A DNA stretch of 64,000 nt from Brachionus koreanus (Eukaryota > Rotifera > Eurotatoria > Ploima > Brachionidae): contig PJRA01000263.1 in the NCBI GenBank assembly GCA_016987375.1, positions 5,017,269 through 5,081,268 on the forward strand, given 5' to 3'. The position numbers and the translations under genes are program-made. Position 1 is the stretch's first letter. Each line of letters starts with the position of its first letter. This document shows positions 34,598 through 47,357 of this stretch, piece after piece. The notes under the pieces were generated by a model, which was not told the DNA's origin, did not search any database, and saw nothing but the letters and a program-made list of their open reading frames with translations.

Positions 34598-36271
34598 TCA
34601 ATTGAGATAATTAAATTTAACTTTTATATTTTTCATATTTTGTTTGGGTATTTTCTTCTTTTTATAAATTATATTAGAATAATCAGAAATCAAAATAATA
34701 AATATTACAGCAACTAGAAAGCAAATAGCAATTGTAGTGGTAGATTTTATAACATTTTTTATCACTTTTTGATTTTGGGATTCTATTTCACATTTATCTC
34801 CACTGTACAAATAAAAGCATTTACATATAGGTCTATTATCTACATCGGCGCAATAACCACTATTTGAGCATGTTTCATTTTCACAAACATCAATTTTTTT
34901 CTCACAATTAAATCCAAAATACAGATGAGAATCCGTCTCTTCATATTTTTGACATTCACATGAATATGTTCTTGAATTTAAATGATTTGTGCATGTTGAA
35001 TTGTTCAAGCATGGGTTAGATGCACATGGTCTAGCATCAATTTTGCATGAACGACCCGTATAAAATGGATAGCACTCGCACTGAAACTGATTGTTTTTAA
35101 ACTTGCAATTCCCAGAATTTGAGCAATTTGACAAACAGTCCCCCATATCTCCATTATTTGCTAATAAGTTAACTGATTGTTCGATTTCCAACTCTTGTAA
35201 TCTTTCAAAATTTGGAACGTATTGACCATAAACTATGTTTCCTATTTCTTTTGTATTTTTATACAGATATTCATTACCTGAAAAAAATTTTAATCTCTCT
35301 AGTGAAAATAGTAAATTAAATTACCTGTATAAACTTGATGTTTAATAACAGATATAGAAATAAATCCACATATATATTTACTAAGCCATTTTTCTGTTTG
35401 AATGTCAATTAAGTTTACACAGGTGTCACTTGATCTAATTACCAATGTCTGGTTCACATATTTTAAGCCGGTTGTACGACTTGAAAATGATCTATTTCCA
35501 ACTAAATTACCATTTGAATTCTCAATTAAATTTCCATAATAATCAGCTAAAAGCAAGTGATTGTTGTGAGTCATGTAAGTAAGAAAATTAGATTTTAGCA
35601 ATAAGCTATTTATTTTCGTCCAATTTGAAACATAATATAACTGAATTGTAGATATAAATGAAATGTAAATGTAAGAATTGTTGGCAAATTCCATTGCAAT
35701 TACTGGATCATTTGAGAAATGAGAAAAAGCAGATCCTTTTGATATAATCGATACTGAAACATTACCAGAAGAAGTGTAGCTTACAACAATCGAACAATCT
35801 GGCGACATATTCACCACTTTAATTCTTTCATCGAAATTTAAAGCATAGGATGATTTATGATTTACCAAATGGGTTTGATTGTATAAAGAGATAATTTTAT
35901 TCTGGTCAATGACAAAATAATAAAACTGATTATAACTTTTAATCAAGACAATATCAAAGCTATGATGATCATGCTTAATTATAATTAATTTTCTTCTTAG
36001 ATCCAAAATGAAAATGGAACTTCGAACCGAACATGCCATTGTATCTTTGGATAGAAATTCTATTTGTTGACTCTGCATGGGCAGATAATGATACAGTTTG
36101 TTCTCATAAGTGTATAGTGAAGTTAAACCCATTGAGCTAACAGCATAAATGGCTAAAATTTTAAATTTAATTTTGTTTTAAATTTCTAAACCAAAAAATC
36201 TTGTTACATGCTTGACAAACAAAAGGTAAAAAACACAAACTTATTGCAAATAGAATTTTTCTACAGAACAT
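34598..36271 (-). CDS. Secreted-start type I membrane protein with three EGF-like domains
   Basis: Reconstructed as complement(join(34598..35277,35325..36152,36208..36271)), 523 residues; introns of 47 and 55 nt with compatible phases. Exon 1 supplies a signal peptide (MFCRKILFAISLCFLPFVCQA). Residues about 22-320 are rich in beta-strand-like segments without cysteines in a regular pattern; repeated hydrophobic strands suggest a beta-propeller, but I cannot name the type. Three EGF-like domains follow: CLSNCSNSGNCKFKNNQFQC (about 347-378), one with CASNPCLNNSTC, and one with CENETCSNSGYC. A transmembrane span (TIAICFLVAVIFIILI, about 478-496) and a short Lys-rich cytoplasmic tail end the protein. 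Probably a cell-surface adhesion or receptor-type protein; ligand unknown. Confidence 0.82.
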
Positions 36272-36654
36272 TTTTTTTAAATAAAATTATTTGTTTAAAA
36301 ATTGATTATTATATAAAAATCAAAATTTTTATTTTTTATTGTCTGATTTTGAAAATTTTCGCCATTACATGCACTTGATTAAAAGCTATTTTTTCAGATT
36401 AGGAAATAAATACATTCTCATACTTGTTTTTTTATTTTTATCAGAAACTTGTATGTCCTGATTTACGAAAAAAGCCATAAGCATTATTTAGGAAAAACCT
36501 TTTTATTAAATCTTAAAATTACTTGCCAGAAGTCAATTGTAGTGAGTTCAATTCAAGTTCAAAGCTTTTTGCAATTTGTAACAAACTTATGCTATTCAAG
36601 AACCCGGATTTTGTACAACTAAACATACTTATGGAATTTTTTCAACAAAAAAAA
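36272..36654. other. Gene-free AT-rich stretch
   Basis: Upstream of the EGF-repeat gene; nothing beyond its presumed promoter. Confidence 0.4.
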
Positions 36655-37145
36655 ACAAACGCATAAAAAGTAAAGCAATGGGACCACAAAGAAACATTAA
36701 GAAAAGCAAAGAGTGGCTTTTCTAGACTCCAGTCAGCATTGACGTTAATTTGCTTCAACAAAGAAAAACTCAAGCTGAACAACTCTGTAATAAAAGCAAC
36801 ATTGATCTACTGAAGTGAATGATGGGCAATCTGTGAATCTAACATCTTTTCTGGAGCCCGTGGAGTATTCTGGGGATATATTGTCCTGAGAGACTGTCGA
36901 ATGCTGAACTATACAATACAACAAATTCAGAGCCATTTAATCAATCCATTAAGAACATGAACATGTACATAGAATGTAAGAAAAAAGAATACCAAAAAAG
37001 GCCCTACAATGGACAACCCAAGGACGACGTTAGGTAGGAAGACCAGCAATAACAGGTGGAGGTGAACAATCATGAAAGAGCTCATCTCATTATGGTACAC
37101 AGCATAAAAGATTAATTATCAGACAATATATACAATGCACTTTGG
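36655..37145 (+). mobile_element. LINE C-terminal fragment (RTE/R-type)
   Basis: The plus strand gives, with stops, ETLRKAKSGFSRLQSALTLI, then KLKLNNSVIKATLIY, and further on KALQWTTQGRR and VGRPAIT. These match the conserved A...F.RL...W....LS...K..LYNS.V..VLLYG and ALxWxPQGxRxxGRPxxTW motifs at the C-terminus of RTE-related LINEs. It is inactive and lacks the RT core. It is GC-richer than its flanks. Confidence 0.7.
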
Positions 37146-38904
37146 CTGAAGCGAGAAAAATGAATTTAAAAACTATACTGGATAAAATACGTTTTTTTTA
37201 AAGCAGAGTAAATTTCCAAAAATTTTAATTTCATGGAATTATTTTTTCTGGTCAAAATAATCGATAAAGAATTCTTGAAGCGAATTTAAATCAGTTTATC
37301 TTTTTAATCATTAGTTATCATTAATTAATAAAATTGTGAAATAAAACTGATTCTTAATCAAATTCTTAATTTTTTTTTATAGAGGGTCATCAAGACAATA
37401 CTTGTTTGATTTACACTTAAATTTTTCATTTACCAGAAAGTATATATAGCATAAAAAGATGCAAGGTATCTTGTTGTTGATCGACAAAAAAACATAGCAT
37501 CAACCAGAATCAGGCATCGATCCAGCTAATTTCGAATTGTTGCCAGCATAATTATAATTATTTAATTTAGCAACCTGTCAATTTAGTGAATTAAGTTTTA
37601 GAAGTCAATGGTTTGGTAGTAGTCAGGGAAGTATTCATATAATGTGGATCTGGTGACTTTGATTGTTTTACACCAGTATAGTTTGCCTATGAAAACGTGT
37701 CTCGAACCAACTGCAGCAATATTGAGCAAAAGCCAAAATTGTCAAGAATTTTTTTCTTAAAATTTTATTATAAAAAAAAATCTTTTTTTAAATTTCGTCT
37801 AGGTTCAATAAATGAATTTTAGTTAATTTTAATTTTTGTTTGATAATCAATTATAAACATGTTAATTTTTATAAAACCCTCTTTTTCTAATCATAAAAAA
37901 ATTATAAAGAAATATTAAACGCATTTCAAACTTGACTTAATGTTTAATATTTCATTTATAATACTTTTTTTAACAAAAAAATTGTATTTTAAATGATTAT
38001 GTTTTGTATACATGTTGTGTATTTCTTTTTTTTTTTAGTAAAACTCTTAATTCAAGAATAACTTTGAGAATTGCCAGATATTTTTGTCTATAGTGAAGCT
38101 ACAGACGTAAATTTAGATTCTTTTGCTGATAAATCAAAAAAAAATTTTTCACCTCACCTCTAATTAGGCATATAAAGTCTTTCTTTTAAAACAAATGTTC
38201 ATTTTAAATTTGCTTTTGATAAAACCATTGTTTAAAGAGTTAAAAGTCGATTATCAGTGAGTAAAGAATGAATAATTGATTTAAAATCGAACAAAGTCTA
38301 TTTTGAAAATTTTTACTTAAAATTCTCTATAATTTATTCTTAATTTAAATTACAGTTTTTCTTTTTTTTAATTTTTTAAAAATTCTTATTAAAAATTTTG
38401 TCTGATTTTATGAAACGATATCTGATCAGCATCAGACATCATCTATTTTTTTGATAAATATATGGGTTAATATGGATTTGATAGGTGTGAAAAAAATATT
38501 AGAGAAATTTTTGAAAAAGACTTAAGATTAAAATAAAAAATTGCTAAAAAGTAAATTAGAAGTAACAACAATTATATTCAAAGCTAAATTTTTAAATTAT
38601 TTTACATGTAAAAGGAAGTTAACCCATTCCAAAAAATCTTGATGTTTTTGTCCATAAAAATAGTGTTTGTATAATCAAGAAAATTTATTTAATCTATTCA
38701 TTTCAAAAATTCTGTATTTAATTAATTATTATTGAATATTCTTAATATATATTTAAATCGGGCATAAACCAATTTTTTTTCGTTATACTAAATTAGACGA
38801 TGATTTAATTTTCAGGGAATGATATACTAAAGTTGCTTAAAAATTTCTTGCATTAAATTTTAAATTATCATTAATTATTCAATATCATTTGAATTTGGTT
38901 CAGA
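37146..38904. other. AT-rich stretch, probably 5' region or large first intron of the receptor gene
   Basis: The receptor gene to the right lacks a signal-peptide exon, which should lie in this stretch. I could not find one that pairs convincingly with the acceptor at 38903-38904. Confidence 0.35.
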
Positions 38905-41293
38905 AATAACTCTAAATATCCTTGAGTTAGAAAAAGGACAAAACGGGAATAAAGCGAGTAGAATAGTGCGATTTAGAATGGACAACAATGCAATACCAGG
39001 GTTAAAATGTTGGCATAAAAAGTCCGATTGTAGCGGCAGTGAATGCTTTTGGGAAGAAGAATGTCAAATAACTGGCAATAACAAACATTGTTATTCAATG
39101 TTCAAAGTGTCTGGTGAAAAAAAAAGTGCTGAAAAGAAAGACATAGTTCTAGCTGGTTGCTGGAACGGAGATATTGAATGCTATCCACCAAATAAGATAG
39201 TGCAAAAATACCAAAATGATTACAAAATGAACATTTCTTCTTTGGTTCCCAAATTTCTTCTCACACCTGAGATACAAAATAAATGTATCTCATACACTCT
39301 GCCTCTAGACACCACCAGCTATAGGTACAAAAATAATGTAAGCTTTTGTTGCTGCTCGTCCAGCATGTGCAATAATGATATACTAATTACTAAAGAAGAA
39401 AGTCCGCAAAGAACTATTTCACAAATGATCAAGCTGCGAACACATTCCATATCGGCAACCACACAAGAGCCCAAATTAAATACAAATATAAACACAAACA
39501 CAATTCTTGTTACTTCCCTAATTCTTATGTCTTTACTGTTCATGATGCTACTAGTTATTTTGACATTTAGAAAAAAGTGTACTTTTTTAAAATCTAAACG
39601 CGAAGCACCAAATATTGTATATAACCAAAATGGCACCAACGATCAGACTAGAACTAGATTGGTGCATTCGTCTGTCCAAATCGCACCTAATCAAAATCTT
39701 GAATTTTACAAGCAAAATCAACCAACAAATGACGAATTTAGGCAGCTAACTCAACCACTCTTAAATCAAACAAATGATGAAATTTATTTTCAAAATATTG
39801 TGCCTCCAAATTTGGACGTACTTCCCGAATCAATGCTCAAAACTAAACCGGTCATGAATTTCTCCAGTGTGTCTCAAAATGTTGAGATAATGAAGCAAAA
39901 CGATTTAAACGAACTTGAAAACTTCAAAGCCCAACTAGAAGAACAACTGGCCAAAAGCAGTAAAAGCTCTTCAATTGACCTGTTTGATCCGAATGCATTA
40001 CCGCGTCTTGTACGACCGTGTGACATTTATTTGATTGAAAAAGTTTCTCAGGGTCAATTTAGCTCAGTCTGGAAGGGTCGATGCCTAAACAACAAAAATG
40101 ATGATGGACAAGTAGCCGAATATGGCATAAAAATATTTTCCCAAATACAAAAAAGCTCTTGGTCAAATGAAAAAGACATTTACTATTCATTATCAACTAT
40201 AAATCCATATATTCTAACTCATTTTAGTTCTGACATGCACGAGCTGCCCAAAAGTGATACCAATCCCAATCTCATATTTTCTGCCAATGAATACTGGATC
40301 ATAACTGAATATCATTCGAATGGGTCATTGTGTGATTTTCTAAAAATTAATCTACTCTCGTGGTCTCAAATGGTGCACATAGTTCACTCAATTTTAGAAG
40401 GCTTGGCCTATCTGCACAGCGAAAGTATTGATCCCAAAAAACAATTTGCCATAGCGCATCGAGATTTGAAGAGCAAAAATATTTTAGTCAAAAATGATGG
40501 CCAAACATGTTGCATAGCCGATTTTGGTCTCGCACTCAAATTAAACAATCACAATAAACTTAATGGTGCAGAAATAAGAAGCAAGGTAAATTCTATTGAA
40601 AAATTTAAATCCAAAAGCTTTAGTTTTTTTATGTTGGTTTTTCTATTTTAGGTCGGCACTAGACGTTACATGTCGCCCGAGCTAATAGAAGGCGCAATCG
40701 CGTTCAGCAAAGAAACATTTTTAAGTAATTAAGTTTTTTTTTATGTTGAGTAGAAGAAGCACAGTCCATTTTCATGCTTAAGTAGACTCTATTTTCACGT
40801 GATGGCTTAATTTTTTTAAACTTAAGGAATTGATGTATATGCTTGTGCACTTGTTCTATGGGAAATTATTTCAAGAGGCGATTTTTATGGTACGTGATCA
40901 GATTTAAATTAAATGCTCATAGATAACAAAAAATTTATGAGTTTTATTAGTTTCTTTTGAATTAAAATATTATTTACTCAAAGATGAAATAAGTGATTAT
41001 AAATTGCCATTTGAAGACGAAGTGGGTCAAAACCCCTCATTGGAGGACATGAAAGAGTTGGTAGTGGACAAGAGCTTTCGGCCAGCAATTAAAGAAAATT
41101 GGCTCAAGCATCATGTAAGCACTTAATTAATTTGGCAAATATAAGAATAAATTTTATTAATATTTTTTAAATTTAGAAAATAACTTCAATTGCTCAAACA
41201 ATTGAAGAGTGTTGGGACATTGACTTGGACGCGAGAATATCGTCCGAATGCGCTGCGTCTAGGATTAGGAAAATCTATAGAGAATTAGATTAG
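38905..41293 (+). CDS. Activin type-II receptor-like serine/threonine kinase (5' exon missing)
   Basis: Exons: about 38905..40585, 40652..40724, 40827..40889, 40984..41114, 41177..41293. The ectodomain has the Cys pattern of TGF-beta receptors, ending in [12 protein letters not shown] transmembrane span lies at about 39510-39570 ([19 protein letters not shown]). The kinase has GIKIF with the catalytic Lys, [22 protein letters not shown] and, after splicing, [16 protein letters not shown]. The tail [17 protein letters not shown] and IEECWD is that of ACVR2 rather than BMPR2 or TGFBR2. The glycine loop is [10 protein letters not shown], with only part of the G-x-G-x-x-G pattern. The open frame runs upstream from the first ATG (38978) to an acceptor at 38903-38904, and there is no signal peptide, so at least one 5' exon is not found. 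An AATAAA lies at 41439. Confidence 0.88.
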
Positions 41294-42078
41294 TTACACT
41301 TTTTGGTCCACAATTTGCTTTGGGCCTTATTTTTAAAATACAATGTAATTCAAATATATCGAAGGGGCATTTTGTTCGTGTAAATTAAATTTTTAATTAG
41401 TTTTTTTTTATATTTTATTATAATAGAACGATTTAATTAATAAAATTTAAAAAAAAAAAAAAAAAAAAAAGTTTATCTATTTTTAAGCTAAGCTATTTGG
41501 AGTCTACTAATTTTGTAATCAAATTTCAATTAGTTGTATGCACAAAAATGACTTGGTTGAAGACGAAACATTAATCATGGTGGAGTAAAAAAATTGGCCA
41601 ATATCCCAGTTAATTGCAAATGAAAGCATATTTTTTTTTGTCAAGCTGAAAATTTCAATTAGCAAATTTTTTATATCAACTTACCTGTGTTGGTATAAAA
41701 GAGCTGCATTTTTCTTTTTTTTCGTTTGCTAGTGGCCCCGCAAAAATTTTGTTTTCAATTACATAATAACAAAGAAATATATATTTTCTAATTTCCTTCA
41801 ATTATTTTTTTAAATTTTCTTCAAGATACGCTTGGCTGTCTATTTAACATGGCCAAAGCTTTACTTCAAATTTTAAAAGAAATCACTTTATCAAATAACA
41901 TATTATCTTAATTTTTCTCATTTAAATTTAGGCTTTATTTAAATAAATCTTATACTATTATGACTTACAACTACAATTTTAATCAAATAAATAAATTTTT
42001 AGCAAGTATTTATAAATTTAACAAAGAAGATTACTCAACTAAATTAAACTCAATTATTTTTTGATAGTGAATCAGATT
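41294..42078. other. Intergenic stretch with poly-A tract
   Basis: Holds an AATAAA at 41439-41444 followed by a 22-base A run (to 41470), probably the receptor gene's 3' end, and the presumed promoter of the next gene. Nothing else is recognised. Confidence 0.5.
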
Positions 42079-45000
42079 ATGGAGAACGATGCCGAACAGC
42101 GTTCAATTTTGATCAGTGGAATCACCCAAGAACTCAATATAGAATCAATACTAAAAGCTTTTTCTGACATTAATGTTACTGGTGGTGGAGTCATTCAGAG
42201 CTATGAGTTTTATAGTCCAAATAGATTGAGAATAACTTACTTTTACCAAAAAGGTAGCTTTAAAGATTTTTCAATATTTTATTAATGGAAAGCTTAAAGA
42301 CGCTGAGAGGGTTTTGTCGCGCGGATCAACCTACAAAATTGGAAAAATCTATCTCACTGTTTCGAGATTCTCCTATGATTATGACAGTCCTTATTCATCA
42401 AACTCTTCTCTTGTAACTGCTATTGTCAACTCAAGCCGAGCCAATACTCCCCTTGAGATCATAAAGCCCATAGATCAGAAACGAATATTGCTAACCAATG
42501 TGCCCAGTTCAATAGAAAAGGAATATCTTGACCTTTATTTGGAATATTTGAGCGATGAAGTTGAAATAGAACGAATTGATGTTGGTCAAGAGATAGCCAA
42601 CTCAATAGTAATTACATATTCAAAGTTTATTGGTTATATACTTTAATTTTTTATCATTTAAAAAAAAAAAATAAAGCTAAAATTAAATATTTTTATTTTT
42701 TAGATTTTGAAAATTTAAAAAAAAAGCATAAACACAAGCCAAAAATATTGAAAAATACAACTACTGTATTGCCAGTGTACTTGCCAAATACAGTTGTGCT
42801 CGAATTAGAAGATGACAAGTCAAAGAAACAATTGGACAAATATTTTAGTCCTGAAATGCTCGAGCTCTATTTTAGTAATAAAAAAAGGTAAATTTTAATT
42901 AATTAATTGACCAGTTAAAAGGATTAAAATCTTTGTTTTTTGTTGTGTTAATTTACTATTCTGTTCCAACTGATTGATTTTAGTTTATGTTTCTCTTGTT
43001 ATTCAAAACTTCTTACCGAATTGTTTTCAATTAAAAATCACTTTAGCCATATTGATATCAATTTTAATTATAAAAAATTTATTTTGAAAAATAAAAACAT
43101 TATTTATACTTATTAGTCAAGGTTTGAACAAAGAAAAGTTAATTAAGAAATCAAACATAGGCCAAAAAACAAAAAAAAATTAAATTTTTTTTTCCGTTTA
43201 GATCAGGTGGTCATAATGCAAAAAATGTGAAAATAGAGACGAACAAAAATTTGGCCTTTGTTACATTTGAAAATTTTGAAAGTAATTACAATTTTTCATA
43301 AATTAATTACGACAATAATTGATTAAAATTGTGTAGCTGCCAAGCAAGTTTGCACTCGTAAGCATTCAATCAATGGTCTTAGTTTGATTGCTAGACTTTA
43401 TTATGAAAATATTGGACCTGACCCATTTTTAACCGAAAGCAAAATAAACACCGCCAAACATAATGAGAAAAACAAGACAGAAAACAAGGACCAGGCAACA
43501 AAAGTGCCATATCAGGCTAAGGATGTGTATCCTGACAATTTATCTGACTCACAGCGATCAACTTACACCATTGAATCTGATTTAAGCAATGATAAAAAAA
43601 ATTTCTCAATTGATAAACCAAAGGTTAATTTGCCAAGTCTGGATGATCCAATTCTTTCTTTTGAGGAGTATGCAATTTTAAACAATATTTCGTTTAAACC
43701 AGATATAGCTTACGGGCCAGAGAAGGATGCTACCCAAAGCTTATCAGAACAATTGAACATTAGACCTAATGTTCAATTTATTGGAGGCAAAAATGGTCAC
43801 CAAATTAAAATCACTCTTCCCCCTGTTCCTAAATTGGTTGGACACAATGTTAGTAATGATCCATATGAAAAGAAACGTGCCGAATTAGAGGAAACTTTGT
43901 ATGAGACAAACTTGAAATCTGAACACAAAGAAAACGAAGAAACTGTCAAAATTATAGATAGAGAAAATGGGCCAGTTATTGGTGGAATGTACGGCAATAG
44001 ACCAGATACTCCTAAAGTGGAAAATTCCAATATTAAAAGAGCGATTGTTGATAGTGTTGCCGAAAATGAAAATAAAGAATCTCTTAATATGTGTGAAAAT
44101 GGCCATATTAGAACTAGAAATGAAAACGAATTGAATGGCTTCATTCTGGGAGGACTAAATGGCCATCAAGCTAATGTTGATTCGAACAAAATAAATTTCA
44201 AAGAATTAAATGGAAAGTTGTTTGAATTTGTAAAAAAATCTGATTTAAAATTTGAACAAAAAGTCGATGCCATTAAAAAAATAATTCAAGATCAGGAAAC
44301 TAAACAAAAAATTAATTTGGAAAGTTTATTGTGTGGACAAGACAAGACAAAATTAGAAAATGAGTCAAACATTGGAGATGAATCAGAAAAATGTCCAACT
44401 CCAACAAATAGTCCAAAAATGGCTGCATTCAAAACAGAATCGTTAAAGAACAGTATTGAAGTAAACAAGACAAGATTGGGCTCTATTCCTGAGACCAAGT
44501 TAAATCAAAGTTTGCATTCAAAAGTCCGTCCACTTAAAATTCCACCGTTGCCTAAAGTAGTTCAAAAAGAAACATTGAATACTTCTCTACAAGAAACAAC
44601 TAATTCAAAAGATTTAGAGTCCAAGCCTCTAAAAGTAATACTAAAGCCAAGACCATTCTCATCTGTAGATAATAGTTTTTATGAAAATGGTCCTAAAGAA
44701 AAATCGAAAAATAATCATATTTTGAGTCAGTACGGCAACTCGACCACGGCTGATTCGATCAATAAATTAAACCCAAAATTAGTTCAATTCTTAAAGACCG
44801 ACTCCTATTTGGAAAGTGTGCGTAAATTTTATCAAAAAATAAACATAAGTTTAAATGAAAATCAAAAAAGACTTTATTTTTTTGGCGCACAAAATCAAGT
44901 TGTAGAAGCCAAGGCTTTGATTAGCAAAGACTTGGAAGCTATTAAGTCCTCTGTGGTTAAATTAAATTCGAAGCAATTAGCTAATTTTCTTAAGAAATCA

Positions 45001-45435
45001 AATACTAAAAAGCGACTAGGAGAGTTTTTTGATAAATTTAAAAAAGATGGTGAAAAATTTTCATTTTTTTCCTTTGATGTTTTAGTTAAAAAAGATTTGG
45101 AAGAATATATGCTAAATGTGTATTCGAATTGTCAAAGTTTTATTCCAGCAGTTCATGATTTTATAAATAAAAATGTCATCGTTGGCCAAAAAGTAGAAAT
45201 AAATTCAGTTCATTTGAGCAATTCGATCAAGAACGAAGATCAAAAATGGACCAGTTTGTATTCGGACAATTACGAACATTTAATTGACTACAGACTTGAA
45301 TTTCACAAAATTAAAAACAAGAACTCTGACAAAGTGGAGCAAAGATGCTATTTGAAACTAACCGGTTTTAAAGAAGATATTGAAAATTTTCAAAATGAAT
45401 TAGCAACAGTTTACAAGCTTAAGAAAATAGCTTAA
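42079..45435 (+). CDS. RRM/KH-like protein related to PARP10/PARP14 N-termini, with one apparent frameshift
   Basis: Exons 42079..42632 (with a one-base shift near 42253), 42704..42887, 43202..43281 and 43337..45435 give about 971 residues. RRM-like units are present: RSILISGITQELNIESILKA at the start, KRILLTNVPSSIEKEYLDLY, and a third that spans three exons with LELYFSNKKRSGG and NLAFVTFENFE. LYF.NKRRSGGG followed by A.VTF.. is characteristic of the RRMs in PARP10/PARP14-like proteins. The middle is low-complexity and polar, with repeats of the type GGKNGHQIK / GGLNGHQAN. The C-terminal third has helical, possibly KH-like segments. No macrodomain or ADP-ribosyltransferase domain follows, so catalysis is not expected. 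Without the shift the first frame stops at 42285. A sequencing error, a real polymorphism or a dead gene are all possible. Confidence 0.65.
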
Positions 45436-46931
45436 ATTTTTTTTTTTGATTAAAAATTAATCAATTAGAGCTTATGGAAGCTTCTTATTTTGCAAGTGTA
45501 AATTTAGTATCAAATGAAGTATTTTAATAGGCTTTGTTTTTAATATTTAATTAAGAATTTTACCAGTATTTTTAACAAAAATATTTTTGTATTTTTCTTT
45601 TTACTTTTTTTTTATTTAAATAAACAAAATTCCTTTCAGTTTCATTTCATTTCTATTTAAAATATATTTTATATATTCAAGATTGTTATCAAAATTTGGT
45701 GCTTTTGTTGCAAATTCTTTTGTTTCAAAATAAATTTCTTCTTATAAATTATCTTAATTATTTTTTTTTCTAACAACTTGATGGCGACCAAACCGAAAAA
45801 CAATAGAAACCAATTGCAAAAAATTTAAAAATCAAATTCGTTGATATCAGATCGAATATCTAATATCAGTAAAATGAGTCACAAAATTTACAAAATTTCA
45901 GAATAGACAAAAATTTCATAGAAATAAATAACAAGTATGAATAAAGACTTGAATCACTTGAATTAATGAGCTCAACAAATCGCTCAAGTTATTTCATATT
46001 TAAAAGTCTCACCATATACCTTGAAAATGGTAAAAGAATTTTTAAAATAATTTTTTTACTTAATTGTAAAATGGATATTTAACTGTCCATTATTCTTATT
46101 TCAATTTGTTAATGGGACTTAAACTTTAACTAAATAAATAAATAAAATAAAGAAATATTTTTATGAGTGAAACAGAATAAACAGAAATCAAATAATGAAG
46201 ATTATGATTGTTTTAAAGAATAATACCTTGTGGTTTCGTCACAAGTCAACACATTTGATGCAATAAAAGCTATTGAATAGGATAAAGAATGAATTAAGCT
46301 GGTTTAATAAAGAATTTATTGATTAAAACTGCAACTTCGCTGCAGAAAAATGAATTTAAGAATAAACTTTTCTTGTTTATTTAACTTTTGATGAATCTAA
46401 TCTTATTTCCTAAAACAATCTAGGGATCTTAATAATGCTGGGTTTGTGAACAAGACTGATCAGCAAATCGATGATCACACTATATGTGATCAGAAACATA
46501 AAAATTAAAATTAAGGCAAAATATTTGTGACTAAAATTTTTATTTCAAATTATTGCTTTAAATTGATTACTGTATCAAATTTTTTGCAGGAAGATTAAGA
46601 GCATTTCTCATCATTTTGGATTTAGACAAAAAGTTTTAAATCTTCACTTTTAAAATTGATTTTAAAGTAAGTAAGCGTAAGAATATTAGGATAAGGATTA
46701 ACAAAACATAAAATACGTGAATCTAAAAAAACATAATATAAACTAAAATTTTAAATTTTGAATTCTCAAAAAGTGAACCAAAACATAAAACTAAATATAA
46801 CACAATATAACAGAACTTAAAATAAAAGACAAAATTTTTCTGAATGAGACAAAAATCGAATGAATTTTTATGACCCATACTAGTTAATTCTTCATGGAAC
46901 TTTCAAGCAGTATCCAAAAGCAACATCTGCA
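45436..46931. other. Gene-free AT-rich stretch
   Basis: Contains the 3' untranslated region of the preceding gene; no exon, RNA gene or element recognised. Confidence 0.4.
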
Positions 46932-47048
46932 ACATGTAAGGCTTTTTAAGATAGTTTTAATTTTTTTTCCTCAAAGTGTGGTCTATTTTGTAAAAAAATC
47001 AAACTTTGAATAAAAAAATTTAAAACTATCTTAAAAAATCTTACATGT
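46932..47048. repeat. 117-bp palindromic fold-back element
   Basis: ACATGTAAGGCTTTTTAAGA and its continuation ATAGTTTTAA on the left pair with TTAAAACTATCTTAAAAAATC and TTACATGT on the right, giving arms of about 38 bp around a 40-bp loop. This could be a small MITE or a transcribed hairpin. No flanking duplication is clear. Confidence 0.65.
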
Positions 47049-47357
47049 ATTTTTAATATAAAATAAAGTAAATTAAAATGAACAAAATTTTTCAAAAACT
47101 TGATCTCTGTAAAATTAAATGCCTACAAATTGATTGTCTTTTAAAATTAAAAAAAACAAAATCAATTAGAAAAAATAGAATTTTGGTAAAAATAATTTTG
47201 CAACTTTTTTACATAAAAAAGTCTAAAATTTGAAAAGTTGGTTAAATTTATGTTGAACTAGATACAGAAAATATTTTCATTCAAAAATATTTGATTTTTA
47301 TTTAAAAGTTTTAAGAATTTATTTGATCTTGCTAGAATAGAAAATTTCGTCATAAAA
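47049..47357. other. 5' flank of NAA35
   Basis: AT-rich sequence without a recognisable site; presumed promoter and leader of the gene that starts at 47358. Confidence 0.4.

Noticed and set aside
41449..41470. Processed pseudogene tail suggested by a 22-base A run
   Set aside because: No retrocopy or target duplication around it; it follows an AATAAA just downstream of the receptor gene.
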